A DNA stretch of 64,000 bases from Rhodocollybia butyracea (taxonomy: Eukaryota; Basidiomycota; Agaricomycetes; Agaricales; Omphalotaceae). This document shows positions 44,123 through 56,473 of this stretch, one piece after another; position 1 is the stretch's first letter, and each line of letters starts with the position of its first letter. The translations under genes and the position numbers were made by a program. Under the pieces are notes generated by a model. That model did not search any database. It saw only the letters and a list, made by a program, of their open reading frames with translations, and was not told where the DNA came from. The stretch spans positions 248,001 through 312,000 of the forward strand of contig JADNRY010000012.1 of assembly GCA_015501585.1 (NCBI GenBank), in the 5' to 3' direction.

Positions 44123-47100
44123 TTATCTTTGGTCTTGACGGTCATCAACTCCATCTCCGATACCTCTTATACCAGGAACATCGCCTAGAGGACCTGAGCC
44201 TCCATTATTAGTCGCCAGCATAGGTTCTAGATCAGCATCTGCCTTCGCATTCGATACAGGTGACATGGGAAGCATTGGGAGTGGCAAGGAAGATCCAGGC
44301 GAAGGTAATTTTGGTGATCTCGACGACACCGACGCGGCTCCGGAGGATTCCTGCGTATGGTTTGTGTTATGGGAACTTGAAGCTGGATGTAAACTGGAGC
44401 CCTTATGTGATCCAGGACTGGAAGCTCGGCCTGTATGTGAGCCGGTGGCAGTGGTAGTCGCAGCCGCGGTACCACTACCAATACCATTTATAGACTTTGC
44501 GGGCATTGTAATTACAGGTTTTCCGGGCCTGAGATTGGCCGCCTTTGGTTTCCGGAGAGAACGAGCGCGGTCAGATAAAATGGAAATGGGCTGCGGTGCA
44601 GATGTGGGTAATGTGGGGCTAGGAATACTATTATGCGAGCGCAAAGGAGGCGATAAGGGATGTGGATTAGGTTGAGGCTGAGGGCGAGCCTGCGTATGGG
44701 TATCTAGTTCTGATTGCAATTGTGTTGGTGTTGGTGTTACAGGTGGACTATGAATTACACTTCGATCGTTTTCATTGTCGTTAGTTTTATAATTTCCGTT
44801 ACTTGGACCCGTAATAGGCGAAGGGGAGGGGATGGTTGTCGACGCAGAATGTGAATGTGAATAAGTGTTGTTATGTGATGCTACCGACGTCGGCGTAGGC
44901 GTCATTTGTCCTGTTGACGACGCAGAAGAGGACAACCCCGAAGGCACATCAACTACCGAGCCCACATTCGCATTGATCTCGGTGGGCGATAAGGAAGGAA
45001 GGTTCGAGGGGAAGATATCGTGAGGGACAGGACCATTATAGTAACGGTGTTGTTGTTGGGTATGTGTAGGAGATGGTGTATGATATGGAGACAAAGGAGA
45101 ATGAGGTACAGGGTATAAGAAAGTTGAGTGTGAATGAGGGGACCTTGTTTGATAGAATACAGTAGCAGGCTCTTCATGATTACTGGGCGTTGAGATATCT
45201 GGGGACGGGGGAAGAGGTATCGAGACAGCGAGAGGGGAATGACCATGGCCTTTTGGAATGCGCCGTGGAGGACCTGATGAAGATCTTTTCATTGACAATG
45301 ATATTGACGAAGAGCCGGATTTGGTAAGCGGAGGCTCAACCATGGACACAGGCGAAGGCCCAGGTTCAGAAGTATCAAACCTATTAAATCGATTGGTTTG
45401 AAACTCTGGCCGATGTCCATGTTCATGACTAGACTTCGGCGCAGACATAAACCTCGAAGGAGGTTCATTCATCAGATCAATTTGCGCTTGGGCTAACCGC
45501 ATATTTGGACTTCCCTGCACGAGCCAAGAAGGTCTACGAAACGAAGGACCAGCTGAAGCTTGGCCAAAATGAGCTACTGTTGTTCCTGTCCCTTCAGTAA
45601 ATGAACGTATCGATGTGACGTCGTCAGATTCCGCGGCATCCGACCGAGCCTCGTCATACTCGTCGAGAATCTCACTATTATTTGATGAAGATGAAGATGA
45701 TGATGAGATGTAGGACGCCTCTTGCTTCTCACGAGCTTCAGTAGCTGCGGTCGCCAACTCTAATCCGATGCCTAGCTGACTTTCGAATAATGTGTGGTCG
45801 GAAGAGGGAGCTTCGGGAGGAGGTGGACTAGTCCATTGGCTTCGTTTGGGAGCCATGTGTTCTGGCGGCGGTCTAATGGGAACTTGCTGGGGCCCCGGTT
45901 CATGAAGCTTTATGATTGGAGAAGGTATAGCTGGAGTCCCTTTTGAGCGCATTGGCCGACTCCCTACTGTATAAGGTGTTTGCGGGGGAAATTGTTGACG
46001 AACAGGAACATATGGTGGAGCGGTAACCAAGTCTTCTTCCTTTCGTTCGTCACATAAATCTGCCAAGGCTAAAATGGCTCGTTCTGGACGAGTGGCTAGG
46101 ACACGCGAAGCGCGCATGAATTCGCCTCGAATCTATTGGAATGGGGTGAGTTCAGAAAGAACTCCGACTTGAAGAGAATTACTGACAGTATACAAACCAT
46201 CCTTTGTCACACATCTGGCTACGTTGTAATCCGTTTCAAAAGGATCCTGAGCAAAAGTTATTGTCGTCCAAAAGGGAGCGAATCACTGAACCAACCTCGA
46301 TACACAAGCGATTCCGTTCCCGGGCATCGTTGTACCGGCCCGCAGATAACTAAACAACATCAGGAAAAGGGCATCTTCAAGCTCTGGGCTCCACTCACAT
46401 CATTTTGCCATCCTTTGGTGTCCTTTTTCAATAATCCTGCCCGTATCGAAGCCACGCCTATATTGTACAAAAAGTCTCGTGAAAAGTAACGAAAGAAATC
46501 AATCAATCTAGTCATCGGATTAGGATTGTGCATGAGCAACAAGAGTATGAATAGGAAGAACGCACAATTCCGCAACAGTCTCTGTATTTTCTGAATGCCA
46601 ACGTTGACGAAGTAGCTCGATATCATCGAAAAACCACGTATTGTAACCTGCCAGATGTGTCTCTTCCTTGGATATAGGACGTAAGGGCGGCATTTGTTGT
46701 AGATTGGGCAAAACCGGGGGGTTCTTGACGTGTACTAGAAAGTAAATCACAAGAAGCACGTAGCCATACGAAGACAGGGTGCCCTTGTAAGGAGAGTTTA
46801 TTTTTCTGTATCATCATTTAAATTCAGAGACTTGACCTAGAGAAAGTATAAAACCGACTCTGACCTCCGTTTACTCCATACTTTCACTAATGATCGCGAT
46901 AAGTAACGTGAATATCCGACCAGAGGGCTGAAGAAGTTACTCACAGAATAAAACCATCGTCCGAACTCTTGTAGGATCAATCATCGCATAACACATGAGG
47001 AGACGGGTGTTCTCCAACGCCAGTCTATTCTCAAACCCAATATCGCAGGCTATTCCAAGCGGAAGACCTGGAGACGGGTCTAGAGAGAGTTTAACAATTG

Positions 47101-47749
47101 GTATTCGCGCATGTGGTAGCGGCTTGACGTGAAATTTTGTTTCTGGCAGCGAATGAGAAATACGAAATAAAGGGGAGGAGAGGTACGCACCTCGTTCAAG
47201 TAAATCTCCCAACATCGTTACAAGATTTGAGGCAGCCAAACGCTCTTCAGAGTCAATGAGGCAGCACAGATCCATATCTGAATTATATTCATAACCAAAT
47301 CACAAGTTGAGCCAGATCCACACACCTGAATTCCTGAGACTGAACCCATTTGCTGTGCTACCAAATGACAATAACCTGCTGTCAGGCTCAATCGTCCTGA
47401 TGAGCCGCTCGAGAAGTTTTCTGACATCTTCTTTTACTGCGAGCTCTTCCTGAGTGGGCAAAAGCTGGATAACAAAGTCGAATAAACACTGGGAAAGCTC
47501 TGCTACGAAGCGCTGTTTTTCAAGCTGCCTGAGATGCTGGGCAGCAAGAAGAGCAGTTTGTTGAGCCTGCTGAGCTGCTTGCTGTGCCAATTGGGTCTGC
47601 TGGACCTGAGCTTGGGTTTGGGACGGCGACGATGATGATGATGAGCTTGCAGCAGTGGCTGCAGTGTTAACATCGCGGTAATGGTGGTTGTGGCCGTTAA
47701 GAGGGTTAGTGTTGAGGGTTTGAGGGCTCATTGATTGCGAATAAGCCAT
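44123..47749 (-). CDS. Cid1-type nucleotidyltransferase (poly(A)/poly(U) polymerase) with long disordered tail
   Basis: Non-canonical RNA 3' nucleotidyltransferase of the Cid1/Cid13 group. Nine exons (47749-47326, 47277-47191, 47142-46945, 46886-46865, 46805-46566, 46507-46399, 46349-46296, 46246-46187, 46132-44123) give 1067 residues. A Gln-rich N-terminus is followed by the catalytic palm: FGSTANGFSLRNSDMDLCCLI with the two metal-binding Asp, and RIPIVKLSLDP. The central and PAP-associated domains follow: CDIGFENRLALENTRLL, VWSKRRKINSPYKGTLSSYGYVLLVIYFL and the LLIDFFRYFSRDF motif. After IRGEFMRASRVL comes a disordered tail of about 600 Ser/Pro/His-rich residues. Whether it adds U or A depends on a His/Asn position that I cannot settle. 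Exon 4 is only 22 nt. Confidence 0.9.
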
Positions 47750-49401
47750 CTAGAGATAGATATCCAGCCAGCAGGACTCGTATAGATGGTTTGATGATGG
47801 TGAGTACCAAAGCGGAAGCTAAAAGCCACCGGGCGCTTTTTTGAACTTTTGATTCGGTAAAAATAGTACATTGCAAAGGGGTAGCTACAAAGCTGCAAAG
47901 CAGTCCAAGTAATCCAAACGAAAAACCTAACCAGTGGCTCAGCCGACTAATCGCAGCTCGAGCAAACGGACAACCTTACTGCACCCTAGATTCTCAAATT
48001 TTCAGTGTTAGCGTTCTAGAAGCCGTTAGCATGCCCAGCTACAGATAGGAACATGGCAGCTGCCATTCAAGTTTATCATGATCTTGGACAGTGCACTGTG
48101 TTCGGCTTGTTGACCTACAGGCTTCAAAGCATTCTCTGTGGTTTCGTTGGTTCTTCAACTTCAAAGCTAAGTATTCACAAGGCTGGGGTTGAAAATACCC
48201 TATCTCACTTTCACATTGAATACAAATCGAAATTTACAATCCTACTTTTGAGTCCAGCCAATGCGATAGGTCAGAGTCAGAGTCGGATCAGACAAAGCAG
48301 ATTTAGTTCGAGCTCATGACCTGTCAGAAGATGGGGGGTTTGCTTACTGAGCCCTCGACAAAAGTGGGAAAACCATTGAATTTGCTGTTACCTAGATCTT
48401 TGCGGAAACATGCGCAGACCTTGCGCTGTTTCTGTATTACTGAAGTCGAAATTGTCACGGTGGAAGCATCGTCCTCGTATCCTGAATCCTAGAACGATGT
48501 TTTGCCACCTCAAGGCCTCAGAAGGTCATCTGGGTTCTGAAGGAGCTATAACAGTACGACGACGCGATGAAAGCTGAATTCTAGATTCTTTCGCAAGACC
48601 AAATGGCTTCACAATGGTGGTAGTGATGTAATGTAGCCGACTGGTCCCAATTAAGAACAACCGGTGCCCCAGCTACAGTGATTTCAAGGGATCGTTGTGT
48701 CACCAAGATAGTATCCTCAATTTGATTTGATTTTCAAGGTACTGATTGCAGCAATCTGTATAGTTATGTTGATCGCTATGAGTAAGTCTACCCCGTCCTC
48801 AGAATGAAGTTGTACATATGGGAGCTTGTGATAAGTCTTGTGGAAAGCGCGACTCCAGGGGTTCTAGAATGTTCGGGAAGAGGTAAGTTCTGGTAGCTTG
48901 AGCAACATGTATGCGATTGTTGTGGTAAAGACTGCAGTCATGTTCTTTAGAGTGCAGTACGAAGCAAACAGCGGCCAGTTTACCATTATAACATGTATCG
49001 CGTGAACCTCTGTACTAGTAGTGTTAAGCACTTGATGAACATCCTGCTGGCGGCGATTAAAGGCAACTTCACTCTGTCCAAATATTAGGCGAAAGCTCAT
49101 GTATTGTAATCGTTTCATGGCTTTGAACCTACTTGTCGAATACGTGGGTGTACAGACTTAGCTGGCGCGAGTCAAAGTAGCATGATCTGGGCACATCTTC
49201 CATTCATTGAGCTAAATCTCTGCGTATGGTTATTTGGTTAAGATCGTAAAGTACCGTTTTTCCATGTCAAGGGATAAACTTACACGGTACCCATTCTTCA
49301 AAACCGTTTTTGTTCAAGCGTGCCCAGAGCCAGAAAGGAACATGATATGCATCCATTGAATATAATGTACAAGTTAGACAGATACAACACCGATTCCGTG
49401 G
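47750..49401. other. Intergenic, no gene resolved
   Basis: About 1.65 kb. The left part is the promoter of the Cid1-type gene. Several frames of 80-90 codons exist (48053-48319 plus, 48864-49118 minus); the second has a hydrophobic end that resembles a transmembrane helix but no family could be named. They may be remnants. The right end is the LSM7 3' UTR. Confidence 0.45.
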
Positions 49402-49926
49402 TTACTCTTGGGTCAAGAACGGATTGGCAATCTCCTCTGAGCCGTCTACGGGACTGAGAAGAATTATTGTGGGTCCTCGAAGGACGGCCAGACCCAGTGA
49501 GCGTTTCCGAGGCTGCGGAACTGAGAAGGCTGAGATGCAAAAACAAAGTGAATCTGCGAAAGATGCTCACGTTCGACTTCTTCTTCAACATCATCCAGTA
49601 CAAGATTCAGTAATTGGTCATAGCCCTTGAGGATACCGGTGACTATGTATTTGATGAATTCGTGAACTATCTGCGTATTCACAAGACAGACCTTCTCTTC
49701 CACCAGTGAATTTTACTCTGATACGTTCATTGACGTATTTTGAGAGATCGAGTATGGCTTCTCGCCTTGGTTTGTCTACAGATGCCTGAGACGACGAGGG
49801 TCCATGTCCTCTGCCTCTGGCACCGTTACCTCCACGGCTTCCACGAGCTGCACCACGGCCCTACGAAATAAGTCGATAAGCTATTTGAAGCCATAAAATA
49901 GAAAGAGTACAAACCCGATCTGCCAT
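49402..49926 (-). CDS. LSM7: U6 snRNA-associated Sm-like protein LSm7
   Basis: Subunit of the Lsm1-7 (mRNA decay) and Lsm2-8 (U6 snRNP) rings. Four exons (49926-49915, 49860-49692, 49642-49571, 49520-49402) give 123 residues. A Gly/Arg-rich N-terminus (GRGAARGSRGGNGARGRG) precedes Sm1 (ILDLSKYVNERIRVKFTGGREVTGILKGYDQLLNLVLDD) and Sm2 (RSLGLAVLRGPTIILLSPVDG), ending EEIANPFLTQE as in other LSm7 proteins. The first coding exon is just 12 nt. The last intron uses a GTGAGC donor. Divergent with KAP95. Confidence 0.93.
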
Positions 49927-50155
49927 TTTTACGCGTTAGATTTTTGGGAGTTGTAAAGAAAGCCTGTCTTGTTTGTTTGTGGCTGAGCAAAAAAGTTAAT
50001 TACGCACCTCTTGTCTCTTTACCTTGACCTTCTTTTCCTCAACGTCTGTCCAGCCTCCCACAGTTCTCTTTCTTTAGACACTTTTTGCTTATATTCTTTC
50101 AACGACTCGTCAACAGAAATTATCTCCTGTATCGCCCCATAATCTCGGCCCAACG
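49927..50155. promoter_or_regulatory. Bidirectional promoter of LSM7 and KAP95
   Basis: 229 bp between divergent start codons of two housekeeping genes. Pyrimidine-rich on the KAP95 strand just upstream of its ATG; no TATA box. Confidence 0.5.
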
Positions 50156-53100
50156 ATGAATGCGACGGAACTTTTGGCCAATACCTTGTCGCCTGGTACG
50201 CCACTGGACATTCATCGCGCTTTCCAGCATTCATCTCATTTATTTCAGATACCAGTACGCGTCAGGATGCCACTGAAAAACTCGAAAATGCCTCTAGAGA
50301 AAACTACGTGCGCTATCATTTTTGTCTCTTTGCTCTATCGTCTTTTTATGATTTTTATCTTTTTTCATGTAGCCTGAGTACATGCTCATGTTATCGTCCG
50401 TTTTGGTGGACGAGAACTCGCAGTTACACGTTCGGAATGCGGCTGGGTTGGCATTGAAGAATGCATTGAGCGCACGGGTGTGTTCACTCGTTTGTTTGTC
50501 AACGTCAATTATTTACTCTTTTTTAGGATACTGTACGGCAATCCGAATATTCCAATAGATGGCTAAACCTCAATTCCGACGCAAAAGCAAAGATCAAGCA
50601 AGAGTCTTTGATGACTCTTGGGTCTAGCAGCTCCAAAGCTGGAACATTTGCTGCACAGGTCGTCGCAGCTATCGCAGCCGTTGAACTGCCTCAGGGCCAA
50701 TGGAACGAGTTGATCGAAGTTTTGTTAGGTTTCGTCAACAACCAGCCTAGCACCAACCTTAAGATCGCTACGCTTCAAGCAATTGGATTCATCTGCGAAT
50801 CAATAGTCCGTTTTCCTTCAGATCTTCTTAACCTCTTCTCAACATTTTTTCCAGAAACCCGACATTCTTGCCTTGCGGTCAAATGAAATCTTGACCGCTG
50901 TGATACATGGTGCACGTAAGGAAGAGACATCCCCCGAGGTACAACTGGCTGCGATTCATGCACTCTTCAACTCTTTGGAATTTATTCGTGATAACTTTGA
51001 CAGAGAGGTATGCGTCCTCGAGCTTTTCTATCGATCAAACCCCTTACAACAAGAAATTCAGGGAGAAAGAAATTACATCATGCAAGTCGTCTGTGAAGCA
51101 ACTCAGAATCAGACTATCAACGTGCAAGTTGGAGCTTTCGAGTGTCTGGTGAGGATTATGGATCTATACTACGATAAAATGGCTCTTTATATGGAACAAG
51201 CATTGTTTGGAGTGAGTGCCTGTTTGTCCTAAATCATCGCTGTTTGCTTATCTGATATACTCAAGTTGACTGTTGTTGGAATGAAACACCCCGACGAGCG
51301 CGTCGCGTTGCAAGCTGTCGAGTTTTGGTCTACTGTCTGTGAAGAAGAAGTGGAACTTGCTCTCGAGGCCCAAGAGGTAAGTTCAAACTTCCTGTGCCTG
51401 TAAAACACTCTTTGCTGACGATTCATTACTAGGCTCAAGAGTATGGTGAACTTCCTGAACACGAGTCCAAGTATTTCGCCAAGATCGCTTTGAATGAAAT
51501 AGCACCTGTTCTCCTCGACCTGCTCACAAAACAGGAGGAAGATGCCGACGACGACGAATGGAACGTCTCCATGGCCGCTGGGACGTGTCTGACTCTCCTC
51601 GCGGGTGCAGTCGCTGACGCCATCGTCCCAGCTGTCATTCCGTTCATCGAAGCCCACATTAAATCAGAGGACTGGCACCACCGTGAAGCCGCCGTTATGA
51701 CTTTTGGTTCGATTCTTGAAGGCCCAGATCCTTCTGTCCTTACTCCTTTAGCCGAACAAGCTCTCCCGCTCCTCATTAACATGATGGTGGATAATAATGT
51801 CCATGTCAAGGATACAACGGCATGGACCTTAGGCCGGATTTGTGATATCCTTATCAGTGTTATCAAGCCTGACGTTCATCTACATCCTTTGATCTCTGCT
51901 TTAGTTGCGGGTCTTCAGGATAGCCCTAGGATTATTGTGAACTGCTGCTGGGCTCTCATGAATCTGTCTGATCAGCTTGGGTTGTATTACGGTGAGGATG
52001 AACTAGAAACTCCGGCAAATGGGCCTTTGTCTCCGTACTATGAAGGGGTCATCCAGGCTCTTCTGCGCGTTACTGAAAGGTATGTTTCAATTTGACTCGT
52101 TCCAGGTTACGAAAGCTCATTTTCTTATAGCTCTAGCAATGAGAGCAACTACCGAACAGCGGCTTATGAGGCCATCACTTCTTTTCTCACGCATGCCACG
52201 AAAGATGCTATTCCAGTTGTCCAGAGTACTACTGTGACCATTCTTCAGCGAATGGAACACTTGCTTGGCATGCAGGTGAGGTTATCCATCTCTCGATCGA
52301 TCCCATTCTCAATACATATCTTGCCTACAGAACCAGATACTCGGAGTTGATGACCGCAACAATTGGAATGAGCTTCAGAGCAACTTTTGTTCAGTTCTTA
52401 TTGTGAGTTTTTTTTTTCGGATTACGATGAACAAGACCCCACTCAAGGTAATTTCATGTCAGTGTGTCATTCGAAAACTAGGAACTGGTATCCAACCGCT
52501 AGCAGATCGTATCATGACCGCCGTTTTGCAATTGATCCAATCTGCAAGTAAGACATCAACAGTCCTTGAAGATGCTTTCCTCGTCGTGGGCTCGTTAGCT
52601 TCAGGTATGTAGCCTTCCACTTTCGACGAGCCGTGTTCTCAAGCATTGTGGTCTGTAACCAGCCTTGGAAACCCAATTCTCGCCATACATCACCGCATTC
52701 CTGCCATTCTTATATCCGGCGCTGAAGGCACACGAGGACACCCAGCTGTGCACCGTGGCTGTTGGTATCATCGGCGACATCTCTCGTGCTCTAGGTGACC
52801 AAAGCGCGCAGTATGCTGGACCATTCATGACTGTGCTTTTGGAAAACCTACAAAGTGAGGTCCTTAATCGGAATGTTAAGATTGTGATTCTGTCCTGCTT
52901 TGGGGATATCGCGCTTGCCATTGGTGTTGATTTTGAGCCGTATCTGGAAACGACGATGAATGTGCTAAGACAGGCTGGTGCTGTACAGCCAAATCCTGTA
53001 TGTTTTGTTCTGACTGTATTGTGCGATACCGCCGCTAACCGATTGCTCTTTTCTAGCTTGACTACGACCTAGTGGATTACGTCGCTCAGCTGCGCGAAGG

Positions 53101-53534
53101 TATCCTCGAGGCGTACACCGGCATTGTTACTGGACTGAAGAACACCACTAGAGGTACTTAATTGTCAACCATTACCTGTACTGTTTTAATCTGATCTCTG
53201 TGCTGTGTTCTTGTCCAGTTCCGCTACTTTTGCCACACGCCCCGAGCATTCTAGAGCTAATCCATCGTTGCTTGACTGATGATGAGAGGACGGATCCATT
53301 GGTCAAACTATGCTTTGGATTACTCGGAGACCTTGCCGATTCGTTCCCTCGTGGTGAACTCAAGAGTTTGCTCTTGCAACCTTGGATCGCGTCAGAGCTC
53401 AAAGCTAGAAATCGTATGAATCCAGATGTCAAGAAGACTATGCGTTGGGCGCGCGAGGTGGGTTATTTTATTCTGGTGGCAGGCAGTAACACTAATTTTT
53501 GTTTTTACAGATGGTGAAACAGGCAGCGCTGTAG
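50156..53534 (+). CDS. KAP95: Importin subunit beta-1 (karyopherin, Kap95)
   Basis: Nuclear import receptor that binds importin alpha, cargo, FG-nucleoporins and Ran-GTP. About 15 exons can be chained without frame loss, from [14 protein letters not shown] at 50156 to MVKQAAL at 53534, giving a protein of the usual size (about 860 residues). HEAT repeats are recognisable throughout: the importin-N region ([22 protein letters not shown]), YEVLCEATQ-like [30 protein letters not shown], the acidic loop [46 protein letters not shown], and the C-terminal [24 protein letters not shown]. The final exon encodes only 7 codons. The acidic DADDDEW loop is the one that contacts the IBB domain in known structures. 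Confidence 0.95.
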
Positions 53535-54485
53535 ACATTGTTTCAATCGCTATTCTCTCTCCATTTTCCTTCTCTTTTGACGTACTTGCATGCAATATAT
53601 ATTTACTCTTTTACTTTCCATTCAATGACCCGTCCGATCTCTAAAGGAGACACCGTTATAGCTATGAATTTGCATGTAATAGAAGGTCACTGTCACTTCT
53701 TCTTTCGCTGTTGGGTCGACCTGTCCTTTCCCCATGATATGATATGATATGATGTCTGTGCATTTCTCAATTTGTGGTTTTCCCTTGTTTTTGGTTCATG
53801 TTCTCGCCCTCCCTCTCGCCAACATCAATTCATATTAGCACGTACTACTTCCTCGACTCTCGATCTCAAAACAAACTGTATCCTTTACCTGTTTCCACAC
53901 CTTTACATCGTTCCATCGTTCAACGTGCATTTATTTTCCTCCCATCTCCTCCGCTGCTCTCTCCAATTAATCCCGCTGAGCTCCGAGAGCATTCTTTGGT
54001 TGCGCTTTCGATTCAAACGAGTAGTTTAAACCCTCCACCTTGAGGTGTTTAGTTGTCTGCTTGTTCTTCGCCCCTTGAACGTTCATTCAGTCTTTGCGTC
54101 TAATGTGTTTTCGTGCAACTCGTTCCCTCCCTCAACGTTGTAGATCAATATTATGTATACTGTACGTAACTTATCTTTTCCTCTCTTTTTACTGTAACTT
54201 CTTGGGGCTGATTTGCTTACTTGCTTCTGGTTGGCAACTGGATAGAAAGTAGTTTCTACCAAAAAAAATATGGAATATGGTCTCCAGTGCCCATGCAATT
54301 GACAGTACAGTAAGCAACCAAAAAATGCTTCCTTCATAAGTAGACGTAGATATACATGCGAAGAGCACAGATAGCAAACAACGTATAGGCATTAGCAACA
54401 ATATAGACAAAGTCCCAACACAATTCTATGAACAAGCAAAAGTTCTGAGTACTACGTATGGCGTGCAGCAATCAGCGTCAGCTTC
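53535..54485. other. Intergenic with pentanucleotide repeat
   Basis: About 950 bp between convergent KAP95 and the membrane-protein gene. T/C-rich. Contains (ATGAT)4 at 53734-53753. No gene supported. Confidence 0.55.
53734..53753 (+). repeat. (ATGAT)4 pentanucleotide repeat
   Basis: Four perfect copies of ATGAT in the 3' region of KAP95. Confidence 0.9.
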
Positions 54486-56473
54486 TTAATGATCCCGCTG
54501 GTCAAAAGGATTTGGCAACGAGACGTTCGGGCTCGGGGGTTCAGGTCCCCGAGCCGGAGCTGCAAGCCCACCTTGAGCCTGAGCCCGTGGTGACTGACCA
54601 CGAGAGTCTGTGACATACGCTTCAGCAGCGTACACTCCCTGCCCGTCTTTCGAGTTTTGAGGGGAGTGTGAAGGGCTGTAGCGTCCGAGAACAGCAGGCG
54701 AGTCAGAGCGAGCACCGAGAGGGGCATATACACCTCTGGGGGGAGCTGGACCTGGAGTAGGCCCTCTTCCTCCAGGAGTCAAAGCCGAGGGCGTTCCAGG
54801 CCGGGCGCCGTATGGGGTCTGGCTCTGCCAGGATTGCGTCGAAGGTGCTGGCGAAGCATGACGGTATTCGCCATAGTTGGCCGTGAAGGTGGCAGGAGCA
54901 AAAGGTCCGTTCGCTCCAGGGGCATTCGAATTCGGAGCGAACGCATTCATCGGAGCCTGGTTGAGCGTTCCATACGACCTCGTAGAAGTGTGGGATTCGG
55001 TACGTTGGAGTCCGTTACCGCCGTTGTTGTATTGGGTATACTGTGTAGGATCGGATGGGTACCGGCGTGGAGTACTGTTGGAGGAGTTTGGGGAGTAAAA
55101 AGCAGGTTGAGCAGCTGCCCCACCATAGGTAGCATATGCGGATGTATTCGCAGCCCCGTATCCAATTCCAAATCCAGTTTGGTTAGTGTAAGCTCCACCA
55201 CCGTACGCCCTCTCCGGGTCGCTGAGTCCACCAGCCCTGCCTCCAATAATGCTCAGACCATCATCTTCCTTGCCAAAACCAAATGACATTGGCGTTCCTG
55301 CTCTGACTTCCTCAGCTACCTTCTCATCCAGTTCCCTCTCAAATTTACGGTTCGCGCGGTACCGGACAATTTTGAGGATGATTGCGAGGAGGGCAATGAG
55401 AACTACGAGACCGCCAACGCCAAAAACAGCGCCCACAGCTGGTTTATTCTTCAAAAACCTGCAGATGGGTATATCAGAATTGACTTCGACAGGACCGCTC
55501 GAGCAGAATAGAATAAAAACAGCCAGCCACTAACTGATAGACAGAGGTGGAAATATGCTCGGCATATGTTCGACAGATGAAAGATAAGAGGAATGATGTA
55601 CATCACATCTGGCAAGACAGAAATAGGTCGAAACTCAAAATCGGAAGAAAAAAAAAAGAATGAATAAACCAGAGTAAAATTCCCAAATCGCAAGAAACGA
55701 ATCATTGTGCATAGAGCACCAAGGAAAGATGCACTCACGACTCTGCCGCGCTTAAACTCTGAGGAGATTGTGTTGGGTTTGCACTAGCTGACGTGCCAGT
55801 AAATGGCACGTTGGTAGTGATCGTCGTGACTTGACCGTCAACAGCTGTGGAAACGATGAAAGCTTGTGAAGTAGCTCCGCCCTGAGCTGATTCTGCTTGA
55901 GTGCTAGCAGCAGTAGTGGTTGAAGTAGAGGCAGAGGTCACTGAGCTAGTGCTACTCTGCGATGTAGAACCACTGGTCGAGGTGGCACTAGTAGCCGTTG
56001 TTTTGGCAGTACCCAATGTCGATGTCGACGAGGAGTTGGCGGACGTGGAGCCCGAGTCAGATGTAGATGTCGTCTTCGCCGTAGCAGATGTAGACGAAGT
56101 ATCTGTAGTACTGGTAACTTTGGTAGCCGAAGTGCTGCTAGTCAGCGCCACAGTCTGCACATTAGTGTCTGCAGCTGCTCCTTCTACTTGAATTCCAGAT
56201 TGTAGCGAATCTGACGATTCATCGCCAGAGCTTGTTTCTGTATCCCCGACAGAACTGTTACTCTGCGCTACAGTATGCACATCGGAGGCCTTCGCAACTG
56301 CTCCTTGCACTTGAGATCCGGATTGTGATGAGTCTAAAGATTCGTCACTAGAGCTTGTAGCTGTGTTCACACTGGTACTGGTTGGGCTATCTGAAGTTGT
56401 TGTGTTTGAACCTGTATCCCAGATGACTATAAAAACACTTTCGATGGAAAGATGCAGGAAAGGACACACTCAT
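54486..56473 (-). CDS. Ser/Thr-rich single-pass membrane protein (start uncertain)
   Basis: Wall-sensor-like layout. Exon 55458-54486 begins inside the membrane segment (AVGAVFGVGGLVVLIALLAIIL, then KIVRYRANRKFERELDE as a basic stop-transfer and juxtamembrane helix) and carries a cytosolic Gly/Ser/Pro-rich tail ending NPFDQRDH. Exon 56426-55739 encodes a Ser/Thr/Ala-rich ectodomain, likely O-glycosylated, with two imperfect 35-residue repeats (DESLDSSQSGSQVQGA and DESSDSLQSGIQVEGA). Upstream, the only in-frame ATG joined by a splice gives a first exon of 4 nt (ATG A, 56473-56470) and no signal peptide, so the true 5' end is probably further upstream and was not resolved. Similar in outline to Mid2/Wsc sensors, with no sequence proof. 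Confidence 0.6.

Noticed and set aside
48864..49118. 84-codon minus-strand frame with a hydrophobic C-terminus resembling the end of a receptor-like membrane protein
   Set aside because: Only one helix is visible and flanking exons with matching phase were not found; too weak to call even as a pseudogene.
54834..55286. 150-codon Arg/Ser-rich plus-strand frame
   Set aside because: Antisense of the Gly/Ser/Pro-rich tail of the membrane protein.
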